Source: Lentinula raphanica (taxonomy: Eukaryota; Basidiomycota; Agaricomycetes; Agaricales; Omphalotaceae). From it: a DNA stretch of 64,000 nucleotides. A model generated the notes under the pieces. The model worked only from the letters and a program-made list of their open reading frames with translations, had not been told where the DNA came from and did no database searches. How positions within the stretch are numbered: position 1 is the first letter of the stretch; the number at the start of each line of letters is the position of its first letter. Position numbers and translations under genes: made by a program. Positions 11,055-21,516 of this stretch are shown here, piece by piece. The stretch covers positions 186,001 through 250,000 of the forward strand of contig JANVFP010000008.1 of assembly GCA_027919835.1 (NCBI GenBank), in the 5' to 3' direction.

Positions 11055-13266
11055 CTACAGGATGTACGGTAAATCAACGATGCCTCCCTGAGTGGAGTCT
11101 CGCTTCGAGTTGTTGTGGCACCAGAAGTGGAGGGTGAGAACCCCAAGAAGAATCAATAACAAAACCTGGCATGAAATCGTACCCCAAATACCAGGTATGT
11201 ATCTGGGGAAATCCTCTTCACGGAAAATCATGGTAGCGATAATTCCTCCTAAGCCTCCAAAACTAATGATTATAGCAGTAGTAACGGCCCTTTTGGAATG
11301 TGATACGATGTTGTTCGAGGACTACAGGAAAAGAAGATGCTGTTCAGCAAGACAAAGATCTCGGTTGAAGAGAGCCCAGTTTCAATACTTACGTAGGCTA
11401 AAATGCCAGGGATGCATCCAGCGGAGCCTCCATTCCCCAGAAGTAGTCCTGTACGTGAATGTTATCCCCGTGTAGGCAAGGATCCACGACCTGCGCACGA
11501 CTCACCGAAATAACGCCAACCTGGGTGCTGGACGAAACCGGTGATCGTGAATCCTATGAGCACGAAGACCGCTTGTACCGCAAGGAAAAATGCGCGAGAT
11601 CGGTAGTGATCGGAAAGCCAGGCGAAGACGAAGACGCTGAAAGCCTATGGGTGTAGATTGCGATGAACGACGATTGGAAAACAACCACTAGGAAATCGAC
11701 AACATACAGCGAAAACATAAGGAGGAGCGCTCTACATAACATGAATCATGATCAGTAAGATGCAATGGGCTTACCGCAACGAGAAATTGTTTACCAGGAG
11801 TAACGCAAATTCCAGATTCCAACCCATACCACTGAGAATAACGGTGACGAAAAATCTACAACAAAACAGCTGCTGAGCATCCAGAATCGAGGTCTTTCGA
11901 CTTACCCAATTGCGTATGCAGGAATAGTAGCACACATAAACATGATTCCTGGACAAATCCAGTCAGCTTGACGCATCGACAGAGACTGACAGACTAGCCA
12001 TAAGCCCAGATCTTCCAATCTGCCATATGATGCAAAACCTTTCGTAATGTCACCTCGTCAGGTAGTGAGTCGCCTCGATCCTCCTGAATTCGTTGTAAGA
12101 CGAATTTTGTCTCCGCGCTGGTCAAGAAAGAGTTGTTGTCAGGGAATTCCGGAAGGAAGACCCAGGCGACACAACCAAAAAGGACAGTCAGTGCGCCTTC
12201 GATGACCTAGTCCAGTGATAATGGCAGATTGAGTACTGGCAGTAGATGCTTGATTAATCAACTCACAAAGATCCAAGACCACCCGTTAAGTCCTGCTTTT
12301 CCAGCAAGCCGACTAAAACCATAAGCAAGAATCGCACTGAAGCCTCCTGTCAAGATTGAGATGAGGTAGAAAGCAGCGAGCCTCGAAGGTTCATGAATAA
12401 TCTAAAAACGTTCATTCATTTGCGAATTGGCCTACCGCTTCTGAACTTCATGGCGTTTATACCTGGAATACCTTGTTAACAACAAGTTGCATAGTATTAT
12501 GAGAAATCTACAAACCAAGTCGTGATGATGAACACAAGTGCAGGGAAGAAACCAGCCTGATAAAATCTCGTCATCTCAACCCAAGCTCCAATTTAGAGAA
12601 ACCTCTTACTTCAAAAGCGCCCAACAATATCCTACACAGCGCAAGATATTTCCAATCGGGCACGAAAGCCATTGCTAACTGCACAGCTCCCCACGCAAAC
12701 ACGCAAAACGACAACAAGTTTCGAGCACCAAAGTGACGCAGGAAGACATTGCTCGGAAGCTCGCTAACGAACAGAAGGTTATGCGGGATCTTTGCAAATG
12801 GGAAGACATACACACAGTAGGATATACGGAATGAAATACACGCAAGAGACGAGACTGTAGCGTGTGCCGACAGACAATTCCTGACCAATACAGTATCAGG
12901 TTGATGTGATCCTTGTTAGGGTCTTCTTACTTACCAGATCTTCGCCCATACCAGCAATACGTGCAACACCAAGATTGGTCCGGTCGATTAATGCGAGCGA
13001 GTACAATAGTCCAAGCAGAGGAAGCATACGCAGATCAATCCGACGCCTTGAAGAGAACGCATAAGTCAGTGACCAGAAACAGAACAGTGCTCCCTGACAT
13101 ACATTAGCCGTCGCTCGAAAGCAGCCTCACCAGCTTCGTTTGACGCTGCAGATGCCACTATTTCGACGTCTATGTTGGACTGTGTCACTGGTGAACCTTT
13201 GCCACTGGTGAATTCTTCCTCAGACGGATTGCCTGACACGAATGGTCTTGACGAAGACATGGGCAA
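11055..13266 (-). CDS. MFS transporter, anion:cation symporter (allantoate permease-like) family
   Basis: Plasma-membrane permease of 500 residues spliced from 14 exons: 13266-13103, 13046-12935, 12880-12816, 12763-12610, 12556-12516, 12471-12436, 12381-12267, 12206-11999, 11948-11906, 11855-11775, 11729-11708, 11644-11506, 11448-11393, 11321-11055. The lengths sum to 1503 nt and every junction keeps phase. Signatures include RRIDLRMLPLLGLLYSLALI followed by DRTNLGVAR in the first helix, ELPSNVFLRHFGAR in the loop after helix 2, AWLSDHYRSRAFF in the cytoplasmic loop, and YFGLLLGNGGSAG near helix 10. This is the pattern of the Dal5/Tna1-type family, which imports organic anions such as allantoate or nicotinate; the substrate here cannot be told. 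A second in-frame ATG lies at 13260. The intron at 11998-11949 appears to be GC-AG. No clustered catabolic genes suggest a pathway. Confidence 0.88.
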
Positions 13267-14380
13267 ATTGTGTTATGTATGTTGAGAGTGGGATGGGTTG
13301 CAAACGCGGTCAACAGGTGCATGTCAAAGTTCAAAACTTGGCTTTTAATAAAAGAGCCAGAGAGCCCCAGGCGCTACGATCCATCTTTTCGCGAGAATAG
13401 AAGCCGGGGGAAATAGGGCCGCAGCTCAGAGAGTCATAATTGGTAAGGCGGCATCGAGGAAGGCGAAAAGAAGCTCTCGTACAGGACCCAGGACCGAAAA
13501 CTCCAGAAGATCGCAGAAAGACGTTCCGTGTCGATTTAGCCTTTGTATGTCGAAAGCCTGAGCAAAAATTTGAAGGTCGTAAACGATGCCGATGATGATT
13601 GATTCAGAACGAAGAAAGCAAGGTTCTCAAAGTCAGCTGAAGTCAGATTGTTGATTCCTCTGTCGGAATGTTTCGACCTATGGGAGAGAATGTCTCCTAC
13701 GTATTCTTCGACTACAACCTCCCAAGGTGCCCAGCTAAGGTGTACTTACTGAGTAGGAACCGGTCCAAGCAAGGCCTATCCGAATAGAAGACGGTAGCGA
13801 CACTCCGAAACAACTTTTGAAAGGTTCATCAGGTACTCTGTCAGTCAGTTGTTTTCCTATGTACATGCAAACTCTTGGAATGTAGCGAAGGCTGGACAGA
13901 CTTACAATGAATGAAGACCGGCTGTTAAAAAGCCGTGAGCACTGCGCAAGACAGTTCGACAAGCCTCGCATATTCAGGTCGCGGATCGAACAATTTGTGT
14001 CTTCTTGATCTAGTTGAGAGCAAGCTTGTGTCTTGAAGTGTACGGTTGGGTCAGAGGGTGCCATGAGCAGCGAGAGAGTCTTCACGCTTTCGTATTGGGT
14101 CTCGGTCCAACGGGATGGTGTTGTTTCTAATCCTCTGAACATGACAGAAATTTTAGAATGAGGAGAAGAAGAGAAAACAGTACGGGATAAGTTCCCAATT
14201 CATAATTCTGTGAAATCAAGCCGAGTGATTGATTCGTGAGGGTCTCAATATGCGATTTGTCCAAGGTCTGAACTAAACATCATGCAGAAAAATCTAGACA
14301 AGAACTGTTACCAAGTTAGCTTAGCTCGAGTGCGCAAAAACTTGAGTATGCACGACGAATGTCAACGAGTTTCGATGAAT
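13267..14380. other. Unresolved stretch, possible remnants of a minus-strand gene
   Basis: On the minus strand, 14290-13735 shows exon-like blocks: an open segment after a TTTAG acceptor near 14268, a GTACTG donor, then a frame of about 80 codons from about 14135 that ends at a GTAAGT donor near 13905. The blocks do not join in one frame by simple splicing and I do not recognise the product. The transposon that begins at about 14385 may have interrupted this gene. Confidence 0.25.
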
Positions 14381-14384
14381 CTAT

Positions 14385-14520
14385 GGCAGCTTTACTTAAG
14401 TTTCAGATGTCTTTTGTTTTACTACTCAAGTAGACTCAAGTTTCACTTAAGATATATTAAACATTTATATGTCTACTACTTGTACCAAGTCACACTTAAG
14501 ATCACTTGAGTTACATCCTT
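14385..14520 (+). repeat. Left terminal inverted repeat of the DNA element
   Basis: Aligns with the reverse complement of 17110-17245. Shared words in order are CAGCTTTACTTAAGT, ACTCAAGT, ACTTAAGATATA and ACTTGAGTTAC. Confidence 0.65.
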
Positions 14521-14894
14521 GCTTAAGTCAACTTGACTCCATCTATGCACCCTACTTAAGATTGCATTCAAGTTGACCACTTCAAGTACAACTACTTAAG
14601 ACTGCTCCCATGATTCAACTGAAGACCAACATTTGAAGTTGTAGCCTTGAATTCATAATCTTCAGTTCTGGAAAAGTAAAGTCAGAAAATATCTTGAGTA
14701 GACTTGAATTAAACTTAAGACTGATAAAAGTGCAACTAGTCTGAAACAAAGACTTAAGTCAATTCTGCTGCTCTCATTCTAGATGCAGTCTCTAGAGATC
14801 ATTGCAATTAATGTCCATTTAGTTGTATGAGCAGAAGGTCACTTACTTGGACAGAATCTAAATTCATGCACTTGTAGGTGTAATCCAAGATGAT

Positions 14895-15067
14895 TGTAAC
14901 GCCTATAGCCCGTAGTCACATGTTCCGATTATGAGAGTAGCAGCGGCCCGGTTACTTACCTTCTTTCTTTTGTCTTAACCGCCATATGGGTTGTATTTTG
15001 GTCTATTCTCTGTAATAGAACGAGGTATTATTCAAGGTTGAGACATCATAAGTAAGGAGGCCTTTCA
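14895..15067 (+). repeat. 5' LTR
   Basis: 173 bp, TG...CA ends, nearly identical to 16379-16551, preceded by ATGAT. Confidence 0.9.
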
Positions 15068-15082
15068 CTTTTTTGAATAATC

Positions 15083-16240
15083 TTGCCCTGTAAAGGGCTA
15101 TTACAGCAAGATATGACTGCAATACTACCTGCTCATCCCTGGACCCCTGCTCACTCTCTACTCTCAAATATCTGGAATCTCAATCTCCCAGAAACCTCCT
15201 CTTCATGTCTGGCAATTATTCATCTTGATTCAACAGACAAGGACCACCTGCTCAACTTCTACAAGAAGATGTGGTACTCTCAATCACCTCAAGCTGCTTG
15301 GAATTGGTTGGTGGAAAGAATGGTGCAGGATGCTACTCTTAGGTGTAGTTGGGCTGTTGAGAAGGAGGAAATCTCAGTGGAGAGATGTTTCTCAAAGATA
15401 GAGGCTGTCAAGAAGTTGTGTAATGAGCTGTCACCTTTCAGGCAGGCTCCTACCCCTCCTGCTACAGCTAAACCCCTCCAGAAAACATCTATCCCTTCTC
15501 CAACTTCTTTTATCAACCCTTCATCTTCATCCATTCCTTTACAATCATCTCTCAGCACTGCCAGATCATCACATCTGCCCAGCAGCTGTTCCACTGCTCC
15601 ACCCCCTCCTGGCCTTCCCAAACACTCTGAGCTCAATCAGCAGAGTGTTTCTGATCCTCCTAAACCACCACAGCATGCTCTCCATGCTTCCCCTTCTTTC
15701 CTTTCCAACTGCTCCCTCTATATCCCTCCATCTTTGCGTACAGATCGAACGCGCGATCTAGGGTTTTCGGTTGCATCAGATTCAGATTCGTCATTGAATT
15801 TCGCTTCAGATCGACCCCCTACTTGTCCAAATCGGCTCACAGAAAGATCTTCGACAAAATCTCCTCGTAGTACCAAATTCTCACCGCCATATTTGTCCAA
15901 TGGCTCAGCCAATTGTCATGGGATAAAAAGTGGTGTATTGCGACAAGTTAAGCGTCACATTCATGGCCCCTTTGGTACACTTTCGCTCAAGTCCCATCGT
16001 CATCATATCGAGCGACCCAACTCATCTTCTCCCAATTTGGACATCCCATTCATTTCGCCGGGTGATCCACATCACCATAAGTGCTCTCCACATCTGTGTG
16101 ATCACTCTTGGCGCTGGCGAGTGACTTCATCTGACTCTGGATTACCCCAGAATCTTGGTCATTTGCATGCCAATGGACTTTCAAATACAATCCTGCTGGA
16201 ACTCGCTGGTGTCATTCGTACAGTTTTACTTGGAGGTTAG
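15083..16240 (+). CDS. Uncharacterised ORF inside the small LTR element
   Basis: A 385-codon frame fills most of the interior of the retroelement. I do not recognise it. Residues about 50-120 (NFYKKMWYSQSPQAAWNWLV and onward) are charged and helical-looking. Residues 120-220 are Ser/Pro-rich. From about residue 220 (base 15740) the composition changes, with more CpG and clustered His and Ser, as if two sources were joined. There is no CCHC knuckle, so a Gag identity is not supported. It may be a degenerate gag-like gene, a captured host fragment or simply an open frame. The ATG at 15083 lies 16 bp inside the 5' LTR boundary. Confidence 0.4.
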   Translation: MPCKGLLQQDMTAILPAHPWTPAHSLLSNIWNLNLPETSSSCLAIIHLDSTDKDHLLNFYKKMWYSQSPQAAWNWLVERMVQDATLRCSWAVEKEEISVERCFSKIEAVKKLCNELSPFRQAPTPPATAKPLQKTSIPSPTSFINPSSSSIPLQSSLSTARSSHLPSSCSTAPPPPGLPKHSELNQQSVSDPPKPPQHALHASPSFLSNCSLYIPPSLRTDRTRDLGFSVASDSDSSLNFASDRPPTCPNRLTERSSTKSPRSTKFSPPYLSNGSANCHGIKSGVLRQVKRHIHGPFGTLSLKSHRHHIERPNSSSPNLDIPFISPGDPHHHKCSPHLCDHSWRWRVTSSDSGLPQNLGHLHANGLSNTILLELAGVIRTVLLGG

Positions 16241-16378
16241 TACCTATGTTGGAAATTTTTTTTTTGGGTTATGTCTTTGCCTATGTCACAGTCTACAGTA
16301 CCATATGCTTCTCATTATCCTCTTCCACTCTCTCTTTGGTTACGATTGCTCCATTGGGCTCAATCTGGTGGGGGAGGG

Positions 16379-16551
16379 TGTAACGCCTATAGCCTGTAGT
16401 CACATGTTCCGATTATGAGAGTAGCAGCGGCCCGGTTACTTACCTTCTTTCTTTTGTCTTAACCGCCATATGGGTTGTATTTTGGTCTATTCTCTGTAAT
16501 AGAACGAGGTATTATTCAAGGTTGAGACATCATAAGTAAGGAGGCCTTTCA
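16379..16551 (+). repeat. 3' LTR
   Basis: 173 bp, TG...CA ends, preceded by a polypurine tract and followed by ATGAT. Confidence 0.9.
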
Positions 16552-17109
16552 ATGATGGTGGTTTGGAGGAAAGTTGCAAATGGTAAGTGGTCAACAATAA
16601 AATCAACCTGATATTCCCACCACACTATCACATGATCTCAGGTAATGTGATCTTATTGTTATACCACTCATTCCGTTGATTTGTCAGATTTCAACTTCTC
16701 TTTCTAAACCTTCATCATCTCTTTCTATGCCACTCACAAAAATCTTCATGAAGGAGCAGGATGAGTGTTAAGGGCATATTTGGTGGGTCATGTCCACTTG
16801 GCATAGAGTGACCTCATCTCTAATGTTTTGCCACTTAGATGCTTAAGTCTATGCAGGTGTGTAGGATGATGAGCTTTTTCAAGCACACTTAAGTCAAAAC
16901 TACTGATTAAGGGGCCTTGAGACTGTAAACTGAAGTTGTCTGTAAGTTGTCTTAAGTGTCCTGAAAGTACTTTTATGACTTATGTTTCTAGGACTTAATA
17001 TTGGTTGGTCTTAAGCTTGCTTATCTAGAAGTAGCTTAAGTCTGATCAATGGTAGGGATATGATTGTTGACTAAAGAAGAGGTTGACAACTTAACTTAAG
17101 GAAGGATAG

Positions 17110-17245
17110 AAGATAGTAACTCAAGTAATCTTAAGAGCAAATTTGTATACATAGTAGGTAGATACATATTCAGTATATCTTAAGTAAATCTTGAGTTGAC
17201 TTGAGTGGTGAAACAAAATACACCTGTCACTTAAGTAAAGCTGAC
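17110..17245 (-). repeat. Right terminal inverted repeat of the DNA element
   Basis: Reverse complement partner of 14385-14520, with the same order of CTTAAGT-type words and about 25% divergence by eye. Confidence 0.65.
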
Positions 17246-17649
17246 ATAGTTACGGAGTTTCGGAACTCACCGGTGTAGGTCCTGTACGCATGATCAAGGA
17301 CAACATCACGGTACGTCTGAGGCGAAACAATGGGGACTGAATATCAGTGCACAAACTTGAGCGTGAATAAATCTACATCCCGTTGCCGTGTATTGCTGCT
17401 GATTTTGTACCTTCGTCTTGAGCCGGCCGTCATGATGAAACCGTACTACTTATCTCTTATTCGAATCCACGTCGTGGACTAAGAGTAGTTGCAGATAGAT
17501 CGTGTGTCAAACGAACGGGAACCGTATAAATAGGTTATAGAAAATACAGAGCTAGAGGAATACATGAAAACACAGCATTCCAAGTTGATAAATGACTCAC
17601 CTGTTCTGTTATATGAAATGTCCTCTATATAGCGATGCATACGAATAAG
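17246..17649. other. Flank of the DNA element with exon-like sequence
   Basis: On the minus strand, 17338-17271 is bounded by a TTCAG acceptor and a GTGAGT donor and is open in more than one frame. It may be an exon of a gene cut by the neighbouring transposon, but the frame cannot be fixed. Confidence 0.2.
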
Positions 17650-18668
17650 TTATACGCATATTTCCTTCTTCTGCTGTTGCTCCCTCCCTTTCCCTTTTTC
17701 CTTTTCCTTCTCCTTTTCCGCAGCAGCAGCTTCGTCGATGTACAGAAGGTTCTCATTGATGTAATCCACTACTCTTGACGGAAGAAGATACCGTACTGAT
17801 AAGCCACGCCGTAAGAACAGTCGGACCTATAGATACAATCATTCGGACCATGAGGGTATTCAGAATGTCAATTGGCATACCTTAGTGCTTGAGACATCGT
17901 TCTGAATAAGCTGAGAGATAATATGGATATTGTGTCGCCATCTAGCGAGACTGTCAATTGCCTGGTCAACGTCCGTACCAGCACGCTCAATAATGAAGCA
18001 TCCATAGCGTCCAAGAATATGGTCGAGCTGGGAAGTAGACGTTCGAATGACACCATTTTGGAGCAACATGTGGACAACCTACATCCTCGTGACTCCAGAC
18101 ACCAGGTTCACTCATCGTACTAATGAGATCTGAGCCTGCCAATAGCATGACTTGAACATTTCTGTGTTGAGCGTCTTCCGTTTGTACACCGCCAAGGACG
18201 ACGTTCAGTTCATGGTCGAAGTGGTCAAGCACCACGGCTGTTCTTTGGTATGACTGAAAAGCTTCCCAGGGATCAACCATAAGCCAAGGCGTAGAAATAT
18301 CATCTGCGGCGATAGTACACATTTCGACACTGGAATGTAGATAAGAATTAACCGGTGTTCGGGTACGAATGGGAAAACATGAAATTGACTCACCGATGGT
18401 TTGCACTTAGCAAACCTGCCTTCTTGTACATGTCACTAACGGGACTCAAGTAACCGCCTACTATTTCAAAGTTTGTGTTTTGTCGAACGTAGTCTTTCGC
18501 CATTTCGAACATTCGAAGGTGGAGATAAGTGACCGGACTGAAGGAACCACAGGCTACAAGGACAACTGGTATTTTGGAAGGATCGCGCATGACCCGGACG
18601 AGTCGGTCATGCGGAAAGGTATAGTTCGGAGGGTTAGTGAACTTTTGCTGAGAGCCAAGTGTAGCCAT
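17650..18668 (-). CDS. Nicotinamide/nicotinate mononucleotide adenylyltransferase
   Basis: Joins ATP and NMN (or NaMN) to form NAD or its deamido form, the last shared step of NAD synthesis. Four exons (18668-18394, 18329-18083, 18027-17881, 17826-17650) give 281 residues. The nucleotidyltransferase signature GSFSPVTYLHLRMFE is at about residues 42-56, DLDHILGRYGCFIIER follows in exon 3, and the ATP-binding NDVSSTK/VRLFLRR motif spans the last junction. The 55-bp intron at 18082-18028 must be removed to restore VWSHED-LDHILG. The C-terminus is an unusual tail of alternating Lys/Glu and Gln after the conserved INENLLYID. The gene is head-to-head with the polymerase gene starting at 19055. Yeast orthologues are Nma1 and Nma2. 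Confidence 0.93.
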
Positions 18669-19054
18669 TGCTGTTCAGAACGAGGGCAAGCAGACAAGAT
18701 TCGGGAGGTCTTATATATGTAAATGGACTAGATGAGTGATAAGACTGTGATGGCGGATAGAGTCAATGAGATAGGTTCGACCAACAGGAGGCTGAGGGAG
18801 TCCCCCAACGCCGTGGTTGAGAGGGCGAGATGTTGGTTAGATAGAGGCAATTGCCTGTGCAGATGGGTAAAATACAGTCATAGGAGCGATGATATAATCA
18901 ATACGCTCTCACGGAAAAAAGACACGTGCCGTCTCTTCCGACTCCCGAGTTCCGCGCAGCTGCCGAAGCAGCCGGACTGGCCGGGTTCTTCACCGGGTTT
19001 CGTCCTGTTTCGTCTCTACGTCACTTCTTGAAGCTTGCTCTAAACTCTTCTCTA
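18669..19054. promoter_or_regulatory. Shared divergent promoter region, NMNAT / DNA polymerase X
   Basis: 386 bp between two outward-facing start codons. No clear TATA box. Confidence 0.4.
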
Positions 19055-21429
19055 ATGCCTTCACCATCTAAGCGTACTGCGAATAAAAATCCACCATCTC
19101 CTCCCCCTCAGAAACGGAAGAGATCTGCATCCTTGAGCTCGCTTTCGGACACCAGTACAAATGCTGAAGATTCATCACTCAATGTCTTTCTCTTAGATGT
19201 CAAAATGAAGCCTGAAACCGTCGAAGAACTCTCATCTATCATTGATACTTTTCACAATGATGGCGAGAAGCAGATCTCGAAAGAGAACAACCAATCTTCC
19301 GAGCGCGGCCTTCGTCTATGTCCGAACATGAAAGACGCAGATGTAGTCATCACCGTCGTGCATATGCGTAAACGCCTCGAGCGTCATGTCGATTGGAATA
19401 TTGCGGTAGGTATCGCGACGTACACGGTACTTTATTGATATCGGCTCATGGAACCAAAACCAGAGACGAAAGGCTATCGTTACACCGCAATGGCTTAGGG
19501 ACAGTGCCGATTCAGGTCAACTCCTTCCATGCGGAAAATACGCCGCTTTGGGAGACTTGTACCAGGAGACCGTTCAAAATTGTCCTGATGACGATACTTC
19601 GGATTCTTCCAAGAAGGATCCAGACTCTAGCACTGAGTCTCATGATGAAGAAACTCAGTCTTTTACTCACCCTGCTCCGAAAGGTGACACGGGCATTCGC
19701 CATGATCATCGGTATGCGTGTATGCGCTACGCCCCTCTAATTTGTCCAAATCAAGGTCTCGTCGAGCAAATCGCTATCTTGCGCCGGAATAGAGAGCTTG
19801 AGGGCTTAGATATGCAGGCATTAAGCTACGAGCGTGCCATTTCTGTACGTGTCACACCAATGTCGCCAGTAATACTGAGGATGAGGTCTCATGAATCTTT
19901 TTACGACAGGTACTAAAAGGTATAGCACGAGCGCATATTCCATATGCCCTTGCCAATGATTCTCCATCAGCCTTTCCTTTTCCAATCACGTCAGATAATA
20001 TCCACGAGGTCTCTGAGCTTCCCCACATCGGCAAGAAGATTCATTCAAAGGTGAATGCAACTTCAAATCTACTTTAATCTGTCTACGAACCTACCCGTAA
20101 CTTTCCGATTCAGATACAAGAGTATATCGAACACGGAGAGATATCCGAGTGCAGTGCGTGCTCTACTAACTTCCGAATGCGCCCGAGTAACTCTTGCTTT
20201 ACTGCAGAAAGCATATTGAATGATGCCCGTTATCAATCATTGGTCGATTTTACTACGGTCTACGGCATTGGACCTTCCACAGCCCGAAACCTCTACTCCT
20301 CCGGTCTTCGAACGTTCGAGGATCTCGAAAAACATTACGATGTATCTCCCCGAACAAATGATGAAATCGGCCAGACTCTGAGTCCCGATTATTTGAAAGC
20401 TAGCCCTACGACCGGGCTCCCACAGCTTTCTATCAAAGTGGGCTTGGCTTTGAGAGAGGAATTCAGTCTTCAGATACCTCGAAGCGAGGTGGAAGAGATT
20501 CATGACGCCGTCATGAATGAGCTAAAGCATATACGCAGTGGGTGTGTTAGTTCAATAGCTGGAGGGTTAGTTTTCCTACAAGCTCCTCCTTAGCCTGCAT
20601 ATGGACTGTAGACTGCACTGATTACTCGGAACTGTTCAGATACAGACGTGGAAAGGATAAGAGCAACGATATCGATATTGTCATCAGCCACAAGGATCTC
20701 AAATCTGGAGGGGATCAAGTCAAAGGATTATGCGCTGAGCTCGTTAAACGATTGTACGACAAAGGTTAGTACCCCTAAATCAGTTCAAAAATCGATATTG
20801 GACCAAAATAAATGCTTCAGGCTTGGTGACACACGTCATGCGTGGGTTGCATACACCCCCAGTCTTAGTAGTATGTTGGGTACAAATGCCTCCTTTGTAG
20901 ATTTGTCAAGTTTTCGAGAGCATAACGCTCTCCGCACTAGCCATTGGGACTCTCTGGAGAAGGCACTGACTGTATTCAAGCTTCCGCACAAGAAAGAACA
21001 AGAACATGTACATCGACGGTTGGACCTGATTTTTGCTGCCCCAGAGGTATATTGGACAGCCGTCGTTGGATGGTAGGTTGTGGTTTTAAAAGTAGAAACA
21101 GGCCCTGATCAAGCTATCAACAGGACAGGCTCGAGGATGTTCGAAAGAGATCTGAAATTGTGGGCTAAACAAGAAGAGTAAGCCACTCTTGAGCTTGAAC
21201 TCTGACAGCCGCCACTAATCAGATTATGTTACATGCACCAGAGGAATGAAGTTCGATAGTTCAGGAATGTAAGTCTTTTCAATATTTGAAATGACCGTCT
21301 TGACTGATGTTGATGCACAGTACGCGTCGTCATGATTCCAAGCTATACTTTCCTAAAAGTGAGCAGGAGGTGTTTGAATTACTGCACCTGGAATGGATTG
21401 ATCCTACTCTGCGAAACGCGGACTTATAG
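19055..21429 (+). CDS. Family X DNA polymerase (Pol4/lambda/mu type)
   Basis: Gap-filling nuclear polymerase used in end joining and base-excision repair. Exons: 19055-19405, 19464-19844, 19910-20050, 20114-20153, 20208-20565, 20640-20764, 20821-20841, 20901-21072, 21124-21177, 21242-21268, 21321-21429. After a basic start (KRTANK, QKRKR) there is a BRCT domain (LNVFLLDVKM to TPQWLRDSADSG). Next come the 8-kDa region (NRELEGLDMQALSYERAIS), a helix-hairpin-helix (YGIGPSTARN) and the palm, with GGYRRGKDKSNDIDIVIS giving two catalytic Asp and RRLDLIF the third. The end has TGSRMFERDL, as in Pol mu and lambda. All three metal-binding Asp are present, so it should be active. Upstream frame before 19055 starts at GTG and is not used. 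The 3' end is 87 bp from the convergent GCDH gene. Confidence 0.93.
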
Positions 21430-21516
21430 AGTTGAAGCTGGTCTGTGTTTCCAGAATTGCTAGTATACACATTGTAAAGATGTTCATACACAATAGTACA
21501 TGTCCTTGTACAACTC

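Larger units (their letters stand above)
14895..16551 (+). mobile_element. Small complete LTR retroelement without recognisable pol
   Basis: Two 173-bp direct repeats (14895-15067 and 16379-16551) differ at one position that I can see (CCCGTAG versus CCTGTAG). Both start with TGTAACG and end with CCTTTCA. They are flanked by a 5-bp target duplication, ATGAT, at 14890-14894 and 16552-16556. A purine-rich tract (GGTGGGGGAGGG) directly precedes the 3' LTR. The 1311-bp interior has one long frame but no reverse transcriptase, protease or integrase motifs, so the element must be mobilised in trans. The near identity of the LTRs argues for a recent insertion. It is larger inside than a classical TRIM. 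Confidence 0.88.
14385..17245. mobile_element. Inverted-repeat DNA element (non-autonomous) carrying a nested LTR element
   Basis: The left end (from about 14385, reading CAGCTTTACTTAAGT) matches the reverse complement of the right end (to about 17245) over at least 130 bp with roughly three quarters identity by eye. Both ends are packed with CTTAAGT and ACTCAAGT words. When the LTR insertion at 14890-16551 is removed, about 1.2 kb remains with no coding capacity, so this looks like a MITE or an internally deleted DNA transposon. The target duplication is not clear: TA just outside TGGCAGC on the left and TGTCAGC on the right is possible. No transposase gene in the window could be assigned to it. 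Confidence 0.65.

Noticed and set aside
14895..16551. The two 173-bp repeats as a segmental duplication
   Set aside because: TG/CA ends, the ATGAT target duplication and the polypurine tract before the second copy show they are LTRs.
17459..17468. TTCGAATCC, like a tRNA B box
   Set aside because: No A box or cloverleaf arms at the right distances. The same holds for GGTTCGA words near 2307 and 9905; no tRNA gene could be supported anywhere in the window.
18083..18101. Apparent 4-nt frameshift in NMN adenylyltransferase near GAGGATGTAGGTT
   Set aside because: It is the donor of a normal 55-bp intron (18082-18028); splicing restores HEDLDHILGRYG.
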